Below are positions 10,600-25,471 of a DNA stretch of 64,000 bases, piece after piece; the first letter of the stretch is position 1, and every line of letters begins with the position of its first letter. Source of the stretch: Pogostemon cablin (lineage: Eukaryota; Streptophyta; Magnoliopsida; Lamiales; Lamiaceae). A program made the position numbers and the translations under genes. The DNA is taken from contig JAHCLQ010000850.1 in the NCBI GenBank assembly GCA_023678885.1, forward strand, positions 1 through 64,000. The letters run 5' to 3'. The notes under the pieces are model-generated. The model was not told the DNA's origin. It worked only from the letters and a program-made list of their open reading frames with translations, and did not search any database.

Positions 10600-12454
10600 G
10601 ATATATATTTTGATGCATATCTATTTGGTTTCGATGTATATTTCCTTCGTTTCGATGCATATTTTTTACGTTTTGATATATATTTACTCAATTACATTCA
10701 ACATTTCCTTCGTTTCGTTGCATATTTACTCCAAATTCGATCAACATTTCCGTCGTTTCGACGTATATTGTTTTTCATTTCGATGCATATGTACTTCATT
10801 TTAATGCATATTTACTTCATTGCAATCATCATTTCCTTCGTTTCGATGCATATTTACTTCATTTTGATGCATTTCACTTCATTACGTTCAACATTTTCTT
10901 TGTTTCGAAACATATTCACTTCATTTTGATGTATATTTTGATGCATATTTACTTCGTTTCGATGTATATTTCCTTCGTTTAGATGCATATTTTCTACGTT
11001 TTAATGAATATTTAATTAATTACATTCAACATTTCCTTCGTTTCGTTGCATATTTACTCCATTTCGATCAACATTTCCTTCGTTTCGATGAATATTTACT
11101 TCATTTTGATGAATATTTTGATGCATAATTTGATGTATATTTACTTCATTACGATCAACATTTCCTTCGTTTCGATGCATATTTCCTTCGTTTCGAGGTA
11201 TATTTACTTCATTTTGATGTATATTTACTTCGTTTCGATGTATATTTACTTCATTTTGATGTATATTTACTTCATTTTTGATGCATATTTCCTTCATTTT
11301 GATGCATTTCACTTCATTTTGATGCATATTTCCTTCATTTTGATGTATATTTTGATGCATATTTACTTCGTTTCGATGTATATTTCCTTCGTTTCGATGC
11401 ATATTTTCTACGTTTTAATGAATATTTACTTAATTACATTCAACATTTCCTTCGTTTCGTTGCATATTTACTCCATTTCGATCAACATTTCCTTCGTTTC
11501 GATGCATATTTACTTCATTTTGATGAATATTTTGATGTATATTTACTTCATTACGATCAACATTTCCTTCGTTTCGATGCATATTTCCTTCGTTTCGAGG
11601 AATATTTACTTCATTTTGATGTATATTTACTTCGTTCCGATGTATATTTACTTCATTTTGATGTATATTTACTTTTTTCGATGCATATTTCCTTCGTTTC
11701 GATGAATATTCACTTCATTTTGATGCATATTTACTTCAATACGATCACAATTTCCATCGTTTCAATGCATATTTCCTTCATTTTGATGCATATTTACTTC
11801 ATTACGATCAACATTTACTTAGTTTCGATGTATATTTCTTTCGTTTCGATGCATGTGTACTTCATTTTGATGCATATATACTTCATTACAATCAACATTT
11901 CCTTCACATCGATGCATATTTAGTTCATTTTAATGCATATTTACTTCATTACGATCAACATTTCCTTCGTTTCAATGCGTATTTCCTTTGTTTCGAGGTA
12001 TATTTACTTCATTTTGATGCATATTTACTTCGTTTCGTTGTATATTTACTTCATTTTGAAGTATATTTACTTTTTTCGATGCATATATCCTTCGTTTCGA
12101 TGCATATTTACTTAATTTTGATGCATATTTACTTCATTACGATCATCATTTCCTTCGTTTCAATGCATATTTCCTTTATTTTGATGCATATTTACTTCAT
12201 TACGATCAACATTTCCTTCGTTTCGACGTATATTTCTTTCGTTTCGATGCATATGTACTTCATTTTGATGCATATTTACTTCATTACAATCAACATTTCC
12301 TTCGTTTCAATGTATATTTACTTCGTTTCGATGTATATTCACTTCATTAATTTCAATATTTCCTTCGTTTCGATGCATATTTACATCATTTTGATGCATT
12401 TTACTTCATTACATTCAACATTTTCTTCGTTTCGAAACATATTCACTTCATTTT
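10600..12454 (+). repeat. HOR unit U5, C type (1855 bp)
   Basis: Second short unit. The duplication markers at 10983 and 11397 are intact, but about 748 bp is missing at 11937-11957, the same junction as in U1. It also shares with U1 the private variants CTTTGTTTCGAAAC near 10897, TTAATTAATTAC near 11012, GATGAATATTCAC near 11702 and CCTTTGTTTCGAGG near 11984. It has its own TTTCAATGCG near 11971. This is strong evidence that U1 and U5 are copies of one deleted unit rather than two independent deletions. Confidence 0.93.
11937..11957 (+). other. Deletion junction in C unit U5
   Basis: Same recombinant join as in U1 at 2274-2294: the sequence left of the shared ATTTACTTCATTACGATCAA comes from the region equivalent to 9341 in U4, and the sequence right of it from the region equivalent to 10089. 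Deletion length is 748 bp relative to the 2603-bp form, or 749 relative to the 2604-bp form. Confidence 0.9.
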
Positions 12455-15057
12455 GATATATATTTTGATGCATATCTATTTGGTTTCGATGTATATTTCC
12501 TTCGTTTCGATGCATATTTTTTACGTTTTGATATATATTTACTCAATTACATTCAACATTTCCTTCGTTTCGTTGCATATTTACTCCAAATTCGATCAAC
12601 ATTTCCGTCGTTTCGACGTATATTGTTTTTCATTTCGATGCATATGTACTTCATTTTAATGCATATTTACTTCATTGCAATCATCATTTCCTTCGTTTCG
12701 ATGCATATTTACTTCATTTTGATGCATTTCACTTCATTACGTTCAACATTTTCTTCGTTTCGAAATATATTCACTTCATTTTGATGTATATTTTGATGCA
12801 TATTTACTTCGTTTCGATGTATATTTCCTTCGTTTAGATGCATATTTTCTACGTTTTAATGAATATTTACTTAATTACATTCAACATTTCCTTCGTTTCG
12901 TTGCATATTTACTCCATTTCGATCAACATTTCCTTCGTTTCGATGAATATTTACTTCATTTTGATGAATATTTTGATGCATAATTTGATGTATATTTACT
13001 TCATTACGATCAACATTTCCTTCGTTTCGATGCATATTTCCTTCGTTTCGAGGTATATTTACTTCATTTTGATGTATATTTACTTCGTTTCGATGTATAT
13101 TTACTTCATTTTGATGTATATTTACTTCATTTTTGATGCATATTTCCTTCATTTTGATGCATTTCACTTCATTTTGATGCATATTTCCTTCATTTTGATG
13201 TATATTTTGATGCATATTTACTTCGTTTCGATGTATATTTCCTTCGTTTCGATGCATATTTTCTACGTTTTAATGAATATTTACTTAATTACATTCAACA
13301 TTTCCTTCGTTTCGTTGCATATTTACTCCATTTCGATCAACATTTCCTTCGTTTCGATGCATATTTACTTCATTTTGATGAATATTTTGATGTATATTTA
13401 CTTCATTACGATCAACATTTCCTTCGTTTCGATGCATATTTCCTTCGTTTCGAGGAATATTTACTTCATTTTGATGTATATTTACTTCGTTCCGATGTAT
13501 ATTTACTTCATTTTGATGTATATTTACTTTTTTCGATGCATATTTCCTTCGTTTCGATGCATATTCACTTCATTTTGATGCATATTTACTTCAATACGAT
13601 CACAATTTCCATCGTTTCAATGCATATTTCCTTCATTTTGATGCATATTTACTTCATTACGATCAACATTTACTTAGTTTCGATGTATATTTCTTTCGTT
13701 TCAATGCATGTGTACTTCATTTTGATGCATATATACTTCATTACAATCAACATTTCCTTCACATCGATTCATATTTAGTTCATTTTAATGCATATTTACT
13801 TCATTACGATCAATATTTCCTTCATTTCGATGCATATTTACTTCATTTTGATGCATATTTACTTCATTACGTTCAACATTTTCTTCATTTTGAAGCATAT
13901 TCACTTCATTTTGATGTATATTTTGATTCAAATTTACTTAGTTTCGATGTATATTTCCTTCGTCTCTATGCACATTTTCTACGTTTTGATGCATATTTAC
14001 TTAATTACATTCAACATTTCCTTCGTTTCGTTGCATATTTACTTCATTTAGATCAATATTTCCTTCGTTTCGATGCATATGTACTTCATTTTGATGCAAA
14101 TTTACTTCATTATAATCTACATTTCCTTCGTTTCAATGCATATTTACTTCATTTTGATGCATATTTACTTCATTAAGTTCAACATTTCCTTCATTTTGAA
14201 GCATAGTTTCTACATCTTGAAGTATATTTTGATGCATATTTACTTCATTACGTTCAACATTTCCTTCGTTTCGTTGCATATTACTCCATTTCAATCAACA
14301 TTTCCTTCGTTTCGATTATATTTACTTCATTTTCATGCATATTTACTTCATTACGATCAACATTGCCTTCGTTCTTATGCCTATTTACTTCATTTTGATG
14401 CATATTTACTTCATTTCGATTCATATTTCCTTCGTTTCGATACATTTTTACTTCGTTATAATGCATATTTACTTCACTACGATCAACATTTCCTTCGTTT
14501 CGATGCATATTTACTTCATTTTGATGCATATTTTGAGGTACATTTACTTCATTACGATCAACATTTCCTTCGTTTCGATGCGTATTTCCTTCGTTTCGAG
14601 GTATATTTACTTCATTTTGATGCATATTTACTTCGTTTCGTTGTATATTTACTTCATTTTGAAGTATATTTACTTTTTTCGATGCATATATCCTTCGTTT
14701 CGATGCATATTTACTTAATTTTGATGCATATTTACTTCATTACGATCATCATTTCCTTCGTTTCAATGCATATTTCCTTTATTTTGATGCATATTTACTT
14801 CATTACGATCAACATTTCCTTCGTTTCGACGTATATTTCTTTCGTTTCGATGCATATGTACTTCATTTTGATGCATATTTACTTCATTACAATCAACATT
14901 TCCTTCGTTTCAATGTATATTTACTTCGTTTCGATGTATATTCACTTCATTAATTTCAATATTTCCTTCGTTTCGATGCATATTTACATCATTTTGATGC
15001 ATTTTACTTCATTACATTCAACATTTTCTTCGTTTCGAAACATATTCACTTCATTTT
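12455..15057 (+). repeat. HOR unit U6, A type (2603 bp)
   Basis: A unit with duplication markers at 12838 and 13252. It repeats the private variants of U2: CGAAATATATTC near 12761, TTTCAATGCATGTG near 13700 and CATCGATTCATA near 13764. Because it follows C unit U5 just as U2 follows C unit U1, the C+A pair appears to have been copied together. Confidence 0.93.
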
Positions 15058-17660
15058 GATATATATTTTGATGCATATCTATTTGGTTTCGATGTATATT
15101 TCCTTCGTTTCGATGCATATTTTTTACGTTTTGATATATATTTACTCAATTACATTCAACATTTCCTTCGTTTCGTTGCATATTTACTCCAAATTCGATC
15201 AACATTTCCGTCGTTTCGACGTATATTGTTTTTCATTTCGATGCATATGTACTTCATTTTAATGCATATTTACTTCATTGCAATCATCATTTCCTTCGTT
15301 TCGATGCATATTTACTTCATTTTGATGCATTTCACTTCATTACGTTCAACATTTTCTTTGTTTCGAAACATATTCACTTCATTTTGATGTATATTTTGAT
15401 GCATATTTACTTCGTTTCGATGTATATTTCCTTCGTTTAGATGCATATTTTCTACGTTTTAATGAATATTTAATTAATTACATTCAACATTTCCTTCGTT
15501 TCGTTGCATATTTACTCCATTTCGATCAACATTTCCTTCGTTTCGATGAATATTTACTTCATTTTGATGAATATTTTGATGCATAATTTGATGTATATTT
15601 ACTTCATTACGATCAACATTTCCTTCGTTTCGATGCATATTTCCTTCGTTTCGAGGTATATTTACTTCATTTTGATGTATATTTACTTCGTTTCGATGTA
15701 TATTTACTTCATTTTGATGTATATTTACTTCATTTTTGATGCATATTTCCTTCATTTTGATGCATTTCACTTCATTTTGATGCATATTTCCTTCATTTTG
15801 ATGTATATTTTGATGCATATTTACTTCGTTTCGATGTATATTTCCTTCGTTTCGATGCATATTTTCTACGTTTTAATGAATATTTACTTAATTACATTCA
15901 ACATTTCCTTCGTTTCGTTGCATATTTACTCCATTTCGATCAACATTTCCTTCGTTTCGATGCATATTTACTTCATTTTGATGAATATTTTGATGTATAT
16001 TTACTTCATTACGATCAACATTTCCTTCGTTTCGATGCATATTTCCTTCGTTTCGAGGAATATTTACTTCATTTTGATGTATATTTACTTCGTTCCGATG
16101 TATATTTACTTCATTTTGATGTATATTTACTTTTTTCGATGCATATTTCCTTCGTTTCGATGCATATTCACTTCATTTTGATGCATATTTACTTCAATAC
16201 GATCACAATTTCCATCGTTTCAATGCATATTTCCTTCATTTTGATGCATATTTACTTCATTACGATCAACATTTACTTAGTTTCGATGTATATTTCTTTC
16301 GTTTCGATGCATGTGTACTTCATTTTGATGCATATATACTTCATTACAATCAACATTTCCTTCACATCGATGCATATTTAGTTCATTTTAATGCATATTT
16401 ACTTCATTACGATCAATATTTCCTTCATTTCGATGCATATTTACTTCATTTTGATGCATATTTACTTCATTACGTTCAACATTTTCTTCATTTTGAAGCA
16501 TATTCACTTCATTTTGATGTATATTTTGATTCAAATTTACTTAGTTTCGATGTATATTTCCTTCGTCTCTATGCACATTTTCTACGTTTTGATGCATATT
16601 TACTTAATTACATTCAACATTTCCTTCGTTTCGTTGCATATTTACTTCATTTAGATCAATATTTCCTTCGTTTCGATGCATATGTACTTCATTTTGATGC
16701 AAATTTACTTCATTATAATCTACATTTCCTTCGTTTCAATGCATATTTACTTCATTTTGATGCATATTTACTTCATTAAGTTCAACATTTCCTTCATTTT
16801 GAAGCATAGTTTCTACATCTTGAAGTATATTTTGATGCATATTTACTTCATTACGTTCAACATTTCCTTCGTTTCGTTGCATATTACTCCATTTCAATCA
16901 ACATTTCCTTCGTTTCGATTATATTTACTTCATTTTCATGCATATTTACTTCATTACGATCAACATTACCTTCGTTCTTATGCCTATTTACTTCATTTTG
17001 ATGCATATTTACTTCATTTCGATTCATATTTTCTTCGTTTCGATACATTTTTACTTCGTTATAATGCATATTTACTTCACTACGATCAACATTTCCTTCG
17101 TTTCGATGCATATTTACTTCATTTTGATGCATATTTTGAGGTACATTTACTTCATTACGATCAACATTTCCTTCGTTTCGATGCGTATTTCCTTCGTTTC
17201 GAGGTATATTTACTTCATTTTGATGCATATTTACTTCGTTTCGTTGTATATTTACTTCATTTTGAAGTATATTTACTTTTTTCGATGCATATATCCTTCG
17301 TTTCGATGCATATTTACTTAATTTTGATGCATATTTACTTCATTACGATCATCATTTCCTTCGTTTCAATGCATATTTCCTTTATTTTGATGCATATTTA
17401 CTTCATTACGATCAACATTTCCTTCGTTTCGACGTATATTTCTTTCGTTTCGATGCATATGTACTTCATTTTGATGCATATTTACTTCATTACAATCAAC
17501 ATTTCCTTCGTTTCAATGTATATTTACTTCGTTTCGATGTATATTCACTTCATTAATTTCAATATTTCCTTCGTTTCGATGCATATTTACATCATTTTGA
17601 TGCATTTTACTTCATTACATTCAACATTTTCTTCGTTTCGAAACATATTCACTTCATTTT
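15058..17660 (+). repeat. HOR unit U7, A type (2603 bp)
   Basis: A unit with duplication markers at 15441 and 15855. It shares CTTTGTTTCGAAAC (near 15356) and TTAATTAATTAC (near 15471) with the C units but is full length. It marks a transition: CATTACCTTCG near 16967 replaces CATTGCCTTCG of earlier units and persists afterwards. ATATTTTCTTCG near 17028 is private. Confidence 0.93.
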
Positions 17661-20264
17661 GATATATATTTTGATGCATATCTATTTGGTTTCGATGTAT
17701 ATTTCCTTCGTTTCGATGCATATTTTTTACGTTTTGATATATATTTACTCAATTACATTCAACATTTCCTTCGTTTCGTTGCATATTTACTCCAAATTCG
17801 ATCAACATTTCCGTCGTTTCGACGTATATTGTTTTTCATTTCGATGCATATGTACTTCATTTTAATGCATATTTACTTCATTGCAATCATCATTTCCTTC
17901 GTTTCGATGCATATTTACTTCATTTTGATGCATTTCACTTCATTACGTTCAACATTTTCTTCGTTTCGAAACATATTCACTTCATTTTGATGTATATTTT
18001 GATGCATATTTACTTCGTTTCGATGTATATTTCCTTCGTTTAGATGCATATTTTCTACGTTTTAATGAATATTTACTTAATTACATTCAACATTTCCTTC
18101 GTTTCGTTGCATATTTACTCCATTTCGATCAACATTTCCTTCGTTTCGATGAATATTTACTTCATTTTGATGAATATTTTGATGCATAATTTGATGTATA
18201 TTTACTTCATTACGATCAACATTTCCTTCGTTTCGATGCATATTTCCTTCGTTTCGAGGTATATTTACTTCATTTTGATGTATATTTACTTCGTTTCGAT
18301 GTATATTTACTTCATTTTGATGTATATTTACTTCATTTTTGATGCATATTTCCTTCATTTTGATGCATTTCACTTCATTTTGATGCATATTTCCTTCATT
18401 TTGATGTATATTTTGATGCATATTTACTTCGTTTCGATGTATATTTCCTTCGTTTCGATGCATATTTTCTACGTTTTAATGAATATTTACTTAATTACAT
18501 TCAACATTTCCTTCGTTTCGTTGCATATTTACTCCATTTCGATCAACATTTCCTTCGTTTCGATGCATATTTACTTCATTTTGATGAATATTTTGATGTA
18601 TATTTACTTCATTACGATCAACATTTCCTTCGTTTCGATGCATATTTCCTTCGTTTCGAGGAATATTTACTTCATTTTGATGTATATTTACTTCGTTCCG
18701 ATGTATATTTACTTCATTTTGATGTATATTTACTTTTTTCGATGCATATTTCCTTCGTTTCGATGCATATTCACTTCATTTTGATGCATATTTACTTCAA
18801 TACGATCACAATTTCCATCGTTTCAATGCATATTTCCTTCATTTTGATGCATATTTACTTCATTACGATCAACATTTACTTAGTTTCGATGTATATTTCT
18901 TTCGTTTCGATGCATGTGTACTTCATTTTGATGCATATATACTTCATTACAATCAACATTTCCTTCACATCGATGCATATTTAGTTCATTTTAATGCATA
19001 TTTACTTCATTACGATCAATATTTCCTTCATTTCGATGCATATTTACTTCATTTTGATGCATATTTACTTCATTACGTTCAACATTTTCTTCATTTTGAA
19101 GCATATTCACTTCATTTTGATGTATATTTTGATTCAAATTTACTTAGTTTCGATGTATATTTCCTTCGTCTCTATGCACATTTTCTACGTTTTGATGCAT
19201 ATTTACTTAATTACATTCAACATTTCCTTCGTTTCGTTGCATATTTACTTCATTTAGATCAATATTTCCTTCGTTTCGATGCATATGTACTTCATTTTGA
19301 TGCAAATTTACTTCATTATAATCTACATTTCCTTCGTTTCAATGCATATTTACTTCATTTTGATGCATATTTACTTCATTAAGTTCAACATTTCCTTCAT
19401 TTTGAAGCATATTTTCTACATCTTGAAGTATATTTTGATGCATATTTACTTCATTACGTTCAACATTTCCTTCGTTTCGTTGCATATTTACTCCATTTCA
19501 ATCAACATTTCCTTCGTTTCGATTATATTTACTTCATTTTCATGCATATTTACTTCATTACGATCAACATTACCTTCGTTCTTATGCCTATTTACTTCAT
19601 TTTGATGCATATTTACTTCATTTCGATTCATATTTCCTTCGTTTCGATACATTTTTACTTCGTTATAATGCATATTTACTTCACTACGATCAACATTTCC
19701 TTCGTTTCGATGCATATTTACTTCATTTTGATGCATATTTTGAGGTACATTTACTTCATTACGATCAACATTTCCTTCGTTTCGATGCGTATTTCCTTCG
19801 TTTCGAGGTATATTTACTTCATTTTGATGCATATTTACTTCGTTTCGTTGTATATTTACTTCATTTTGAAGTATATTTACTTTTTTCGATGCATATATCC
19901 TTCGTTTCGATGCATATTTACTTAATTTTGATGCATATTTACTTCATTACGATCATCATTTCCTTCGTTTCAATGCATATTTCCTTTATTTTGATGCATA
20001 TTTACTTCATTACGATCAACATTTCCTTCGTTTCGACGTATATTTCTTTCGTTTCGATGCATATGTACTTCATTTTGATGCATATTTACTTCATTACAAT
20101 CAACATTTCCTTCGTTTCAATGTATATTTACTTCGTTTCGATGTATATTCACTTCATTAATTTCAATATTTCCTTCGTTTCGATGCATATTTACATCATT
20201 TTGATGCATTTTACTTCATTACATTCAACATTTTCTTCGTTTCGAAACATATTCACTTCATTTT
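17661..20264 (+). repeat. HOR unit U8, A type (2604 bp)
   Basis: A unit with duplication markers at 18044 and 18458. First unit with the full GCATATTTACTCC near 19482, which restores 2604 bp, and first with GAAGCATATTTTCTAC near 19405 instead of GAAGCATAGTTTCTAC. Most later A units share the second change. Confidence 0.93.
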
Positions 20265-22868
20265 GATATATATTTTGATGCATATCTATTTGGTTTCGAT
20301 GTATATTTCCTTCGTTTCGATGCATATTTTTTACGTTTTGATATATATTTACTCAATTACATTCAACATTTCCTTCGTTTCGTTGCATATTTACTCCAAA
20401 TTCGATCAACATTTCCGTCGTTTCGACGTATATTGTTTTTCATTTCGATGCATATGTACTTCATTTTAATGCATATTTACTTCATTGCAATCATCATTTC
20501 CTTCGTTTCGATGCATATTTACTTCATTTTGATGCATTTCACTTCATTACGTTCAACATTTTCTTCGTTTCGAAACATATTCACTTCATTTTGATGTATA
20601 TTTTGATGCATATTTACTTCGTTTCGATGTATATTTCCTTCGTTTAGATGCATATTTTCTACGTTTTAATGAATATTTACTTAATTACATTCAACATTTC
20701 CTTCGTTTCGTTGCATATTTACTCCATTTCGATCAACATTTCCTTCGTTTCGATGAATATTTACTTCATTTTGATGAATATTTTGATGCATAATTTGATG
20801 TATATTTACTTCATTACGATCAACATTTCCTTCGTTTCGATGCATATTTCCTTCGTTTCGAGGTATATTTACTTCATTTTGATGTATATTTACTTCGTTT
20901 CGATGTATATTTACTTCATTTTGATGTATATTTACTTCATTTTTGATGCATATTTCCTTCATTTTGATGCATTTCACTTCATTTTGATGCATATTTCCTT
21001 CATTTTGATGTATATTTTGATGCATATTTACTTCGTTTCGATGTATATTTCCTTCGTTTCGATGCATATTTTCTACGTTTTAATGAATATTTACTTAATT
21101 ACATTCAACATTTCCTTCGTTTCGTTGCATATTTACTCCATTTCGATCAACATTTCCTTCGTTTCGATGCATATTTACTTCATTTTGATGAATATTTTGA
21201 TGTATATTTACTTCATTACGATCAACATTTCCTTCGTTTCGATGCATATTTCCTTCGTTTCGAGGAATATTTACTTCATTTTGATGTATATTTACTTCGT
21301 TCCGATGTATATTTACTTCATTTTGATGTATATTTACTTTTTTCGATGCATATTTCCTTCGTTTCGATGCATATTCACTTCATTTTGATGCATATTTACT
21401 TCAATACGATCACAATTTCCATCGTTTCAATGCATATTTCCTTCATTTTGATGCATATTTACTTCATTACGATCAACATTTACTTAGTTTCGATGTATAT
21501 TTCTTTCGTTTCGATGCATGTGTACTTCATTTTGATGCATATATACTTCATTACAATCAACATTTCCTTCACATCGATGCATATTTAGTTCATTTTAATG
21601 CATATTTACTTCATTACGATCAATATTTCCTTCATTTCGATGCATATTTACTTCATTTTGATGCATATTTACTTCATTACGTTCAACATTTTCTTCATTT
21701 TGAAGCATATTCACTTCATTTTGATGTATATTTTGATTCAAATTTACTTAGTTTCGATGTATATTTCCTTCGTCTCTATGCACATTTTCTACGTTTTGAT
21801 GCATATTTACTTAATTACATTCAACATTTCCTTCGTTTCGTTGCATATTTACTTCATTTAGATCAATATTTCCTTCGTTTCGATGCATATGTACTTCATT
21901 TTGATGCAAATTTACTTCATTATAATCTACATTTCCTTCGTTTCAATGCATATTTACTTCATTTTGATGCATATTTACTTCATTAAGTTCAACATTTCCT
22001 TCATTTTGAAGCATATTTTCTACATCTTGAAGTATATTTTGATGCATATTTACTTCATTACGTTCAACATTTCCTTCGTTTCGTTGCATATTACTCCATT
22101 TCAATCAACATTTCCTTCGTTTCGATTATATTTACTTCATTTTCATGCATATTTACTTCATTACGATCAACATTACCTTCGTTCTTATGCCTATTTACTT
22201 CATTTTGATGCATATTTACTTCATTTCGATTCATATTTCCTTCGTTTCGATACATTTTTACTTCGTTATAATGCATATTTACTTCACTACGATCAACATT
22301 TCCTTCGTTTCGATGCATATTTACTTCATTTTGATGCATATTTTGAGGTACATTTACTTCATTACGATCAACATTTCCTTCGTTTCGATGCGTATTTCCT
22401 TCGTTTCGAGGTATATTTACTTCATTTTGATGCATATTTACTTCGTTTCGTTGTATATTTACTTCATTTTGAAGTATATTTACTTTTTTTCGATGCATAT
22501 ATCCTTCGTTTCGATGCATATTTACTTAATTTTGATGCATATTTACTTCATTACGATCATCATTTCCTTCGTTTCAATGCATATTTCCTTTATTTTGATG
22601 CATATTTACTTCATTACGATCAACATTTCCTTCGTTTCGACGTATATTTCTTTCGTTTCGATGCATATGTACTTCATTTTGATGCATATTTACTTCATTA
22701 CAATCAACATTTCCTTCGTTTCAATGTATATTTACTTCGTTTCGATGTATATTCACTTCATTAATTTCAATATTTCCTTCGTTTCGATGCATATTTACAT
22801 CATTTTGATGCATTTTACTTCATTACATTCAACATTTTCTTCGTTTCGAAACATATTCACTTCATTTT
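20265..22868 (+). repeat. HOR unit U9, A type (2604 bp)
   Basis: A unit with duplication markers at 20648 and 21062. It has the 1-bp deletion form GCATATTACTCC near 22086 and an extra T in the T-run before CGATGCATATATCC near 22490, so the two indels cancel to 2604 bp. The extra T breaks or shifts the frames that are open in neighbouring copies. Confidence 0.93.
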
Positions 22869-25471
22869 GATATATATTTTGATGCATATCTATTTGGTTT
22901 CGATGTATATTTCCTTCGTTTCGATGCATATTTTTTACGTTTTGATATATATTTACTCAATTACATTCAACATTTCCTTCGTTTCGTTGCATATTTACTC
23001 CAAATTCGATCAACATTTCCGTCGTTTCGACGTATATTGTTTTTCATTTCGATGCATATGTACTTCATTTTAATGCATATTTACTTCATTGCAATCATCA
23101 TTTCCTTCGTTTCGATGCATATTTACTTCATTTTGATGCATTTCACTTCATTACGTTCAACATTTTCTTCGTTTCGAAACATATTCACTTCATTTTGATG
23201 TATATTTTGATGCATATTTACTTCGTTTCGATGTATATTTCCTTCGTTTAGATGCATATTTTCTACGTTTTAATGAATATTTACTTAATTACATTCAACA
23301 TTTCCTTCGTTTCGTTGCATATTTACTCCATTTCGATCAACATTTCCTTCGTTTCGATGAATATTTACTTCATTTTGATGAATATTTTGATGCATAATTT
23401 GATGTATATTTACTTCATTACGATCAACATTTCCTTCGTTTCGATGCATATTTCCTTCGTTTCGAGGTATATTTACTTCATTTTGATGTATATTTACTTC
23501 GTTTCGATGTATATTTACTTCATTTTGATGTATATTTACTTCATTTTTTATGCATATTTCCTTCATTTTGATGCATTTCACTTCATTTTGATGCATATTT
23601 CCTTCATTTTGATGTATATTTTGATGCATATTTACTTCGTTTCGATGTATATTTCCTTCGTTTCGATGCATATTTTCTACGTTTTAATGAATATTTACTT
23701 AATTACATTCAACATTTCCTTCGTTTCGTTGCATATTTACTCCATTTCGATCAACATTTCCTTCGTTTCGATGCATATTTACTTCATTTTGATGAATATT
23801 TTGATGTATATTTACTTCATTACGATCAACATTTCCTTCGTTTCGATGCATATTTCCTTCGTTTCGAGGAATATTTACTTCATTTTGATGTATATTTACT
23901 TCGTTCCGATGTATATTTACTTCATTTTGATGTATATTTACTTTTTTCGATGCATATTTCCTTCGTTTCGATGCATATTCACTTCATTTTGATGCATATT
24001 TACTTCAATACGATCACAATTTCCATCGTTTCAATGCATATTTCCTTCATTTTGATGCATATTTACTTCATTACGATCAACATTTACTTAGTTTCGATGT
24101 ATATTTCTTTCGTTTCGATGCATGTGTACTTCATTTTGATGCATATATACTTCATTACAATCAACATTTCCTTCACATCGATGCATATTTAGTTCATTTT
24201 AATGCATATTTACTTCATTACGATCAATATTTCCTTCATTTCGATGCATATTTACTTCATTTTGATGCATATTTACTTCATTACGTTCAACATTTTCTTC
24301 ATTTTGAAGCATATTCACTTCATTTTGATGTATATTTTGATTCAAATTTACTTAGTTTCGATGTATATTTCCTTCGTCTCTATGCACATTTTCTACGTTT
24401 TGATGCATATTTACTTAATTACATTCAACATTTCCTTCGTTTCGTTGCATATTTACTTCATTTAGATCAATATTTCCTTCGTTTCGATGCATATGTACTT
24501 CATTTTGATGCAAATTTACTTCATTATAATCTACATTTCCTTCGTTTCAATGCATATTTACTTCATTTTGATGCATATTTACTTCATTAAGTTCAACATT
24601 TCCTTCATTTTGAAGCATATTTTCTACATCTTGAAGTATATTTTGATGCATATTTACTTCATTACGTTCAACATTTCCTTCGTTTCGTTGCATATTACTC
24701 CATTTCAATCAACATTTCCTTCGTTTCGATTATATTTACTTCATTTTCATGCATATTTACTTCATTACGATCAACATTACCTTCGTTCTTATGCCTATTT
24801 ACTTCATTTTGATGCATATTTACTTCATTTCGATTCATATTTCCTTCGTTTCGATACATTTTTACTTCGTTATAATGCATATTTACTTCACTACGATCAA
24901 CATTTCCTTCGTTTCGATGCATATTTACTTCATTTTGATGCATATTTTGAGGTACATTTACTTCATTACGATCAACATTTCCTTCGTTTCGATGCGTATT
25001 TCCTTCGTTTCGAGGTATATTTACTTCATTTTGATGCATATTTACTTCGTTTCGTTGTATATTTACTTCATTTTGAAGTATATTTACTTTTTTCGATGCA
25101 TATATCCTTCGTTTCGATGCATATTTACTTAATTTTGATGCATATTTACTTCATTACGATCATCATTTCCTTCGTTTCAATGCATATTTCCTTTATTTTG
25201 ATGCATATTTACTTCATTACGATCAACATTTCCTTCGTTTCGACGTATATTTCTTTCGTTTCGATGCATATGTACTTCATTTTGATGCATATTTACTTCA
25301 TTACAATCAACATTTCCTTCGTTTCAATGTATATTTACTTCGTTTCGATGTATATTCACTTCATTAATTTCAATATTTCCTTCGTTTCGATGCATATTTA
25401 CATCATTTTGATGCATTTTACTTCATTACATTCAACATTTTCTTCGTTTCGAAACATATTCACTTCATTTT
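22869..25471 (+). repeat. HOR unit U10, A type (2603 bp)
   Basis: A unit with duplication markers at 23252 and 23666 and the GCATATTACTCC 1-bp deletion near 24690. It carries CATTTTTTATGCATA near 23545, where most A units have CATTTTTGATGCATA. The same variant reappears only in U14 and U25. Confidence 0.93.

Noticed and set aside
10600..12454. C unit as an independently assembled or unrelated short repeat
   Set aside because: It aligns to A units on both sides of a single junction, so it is an A unit with a deletion.
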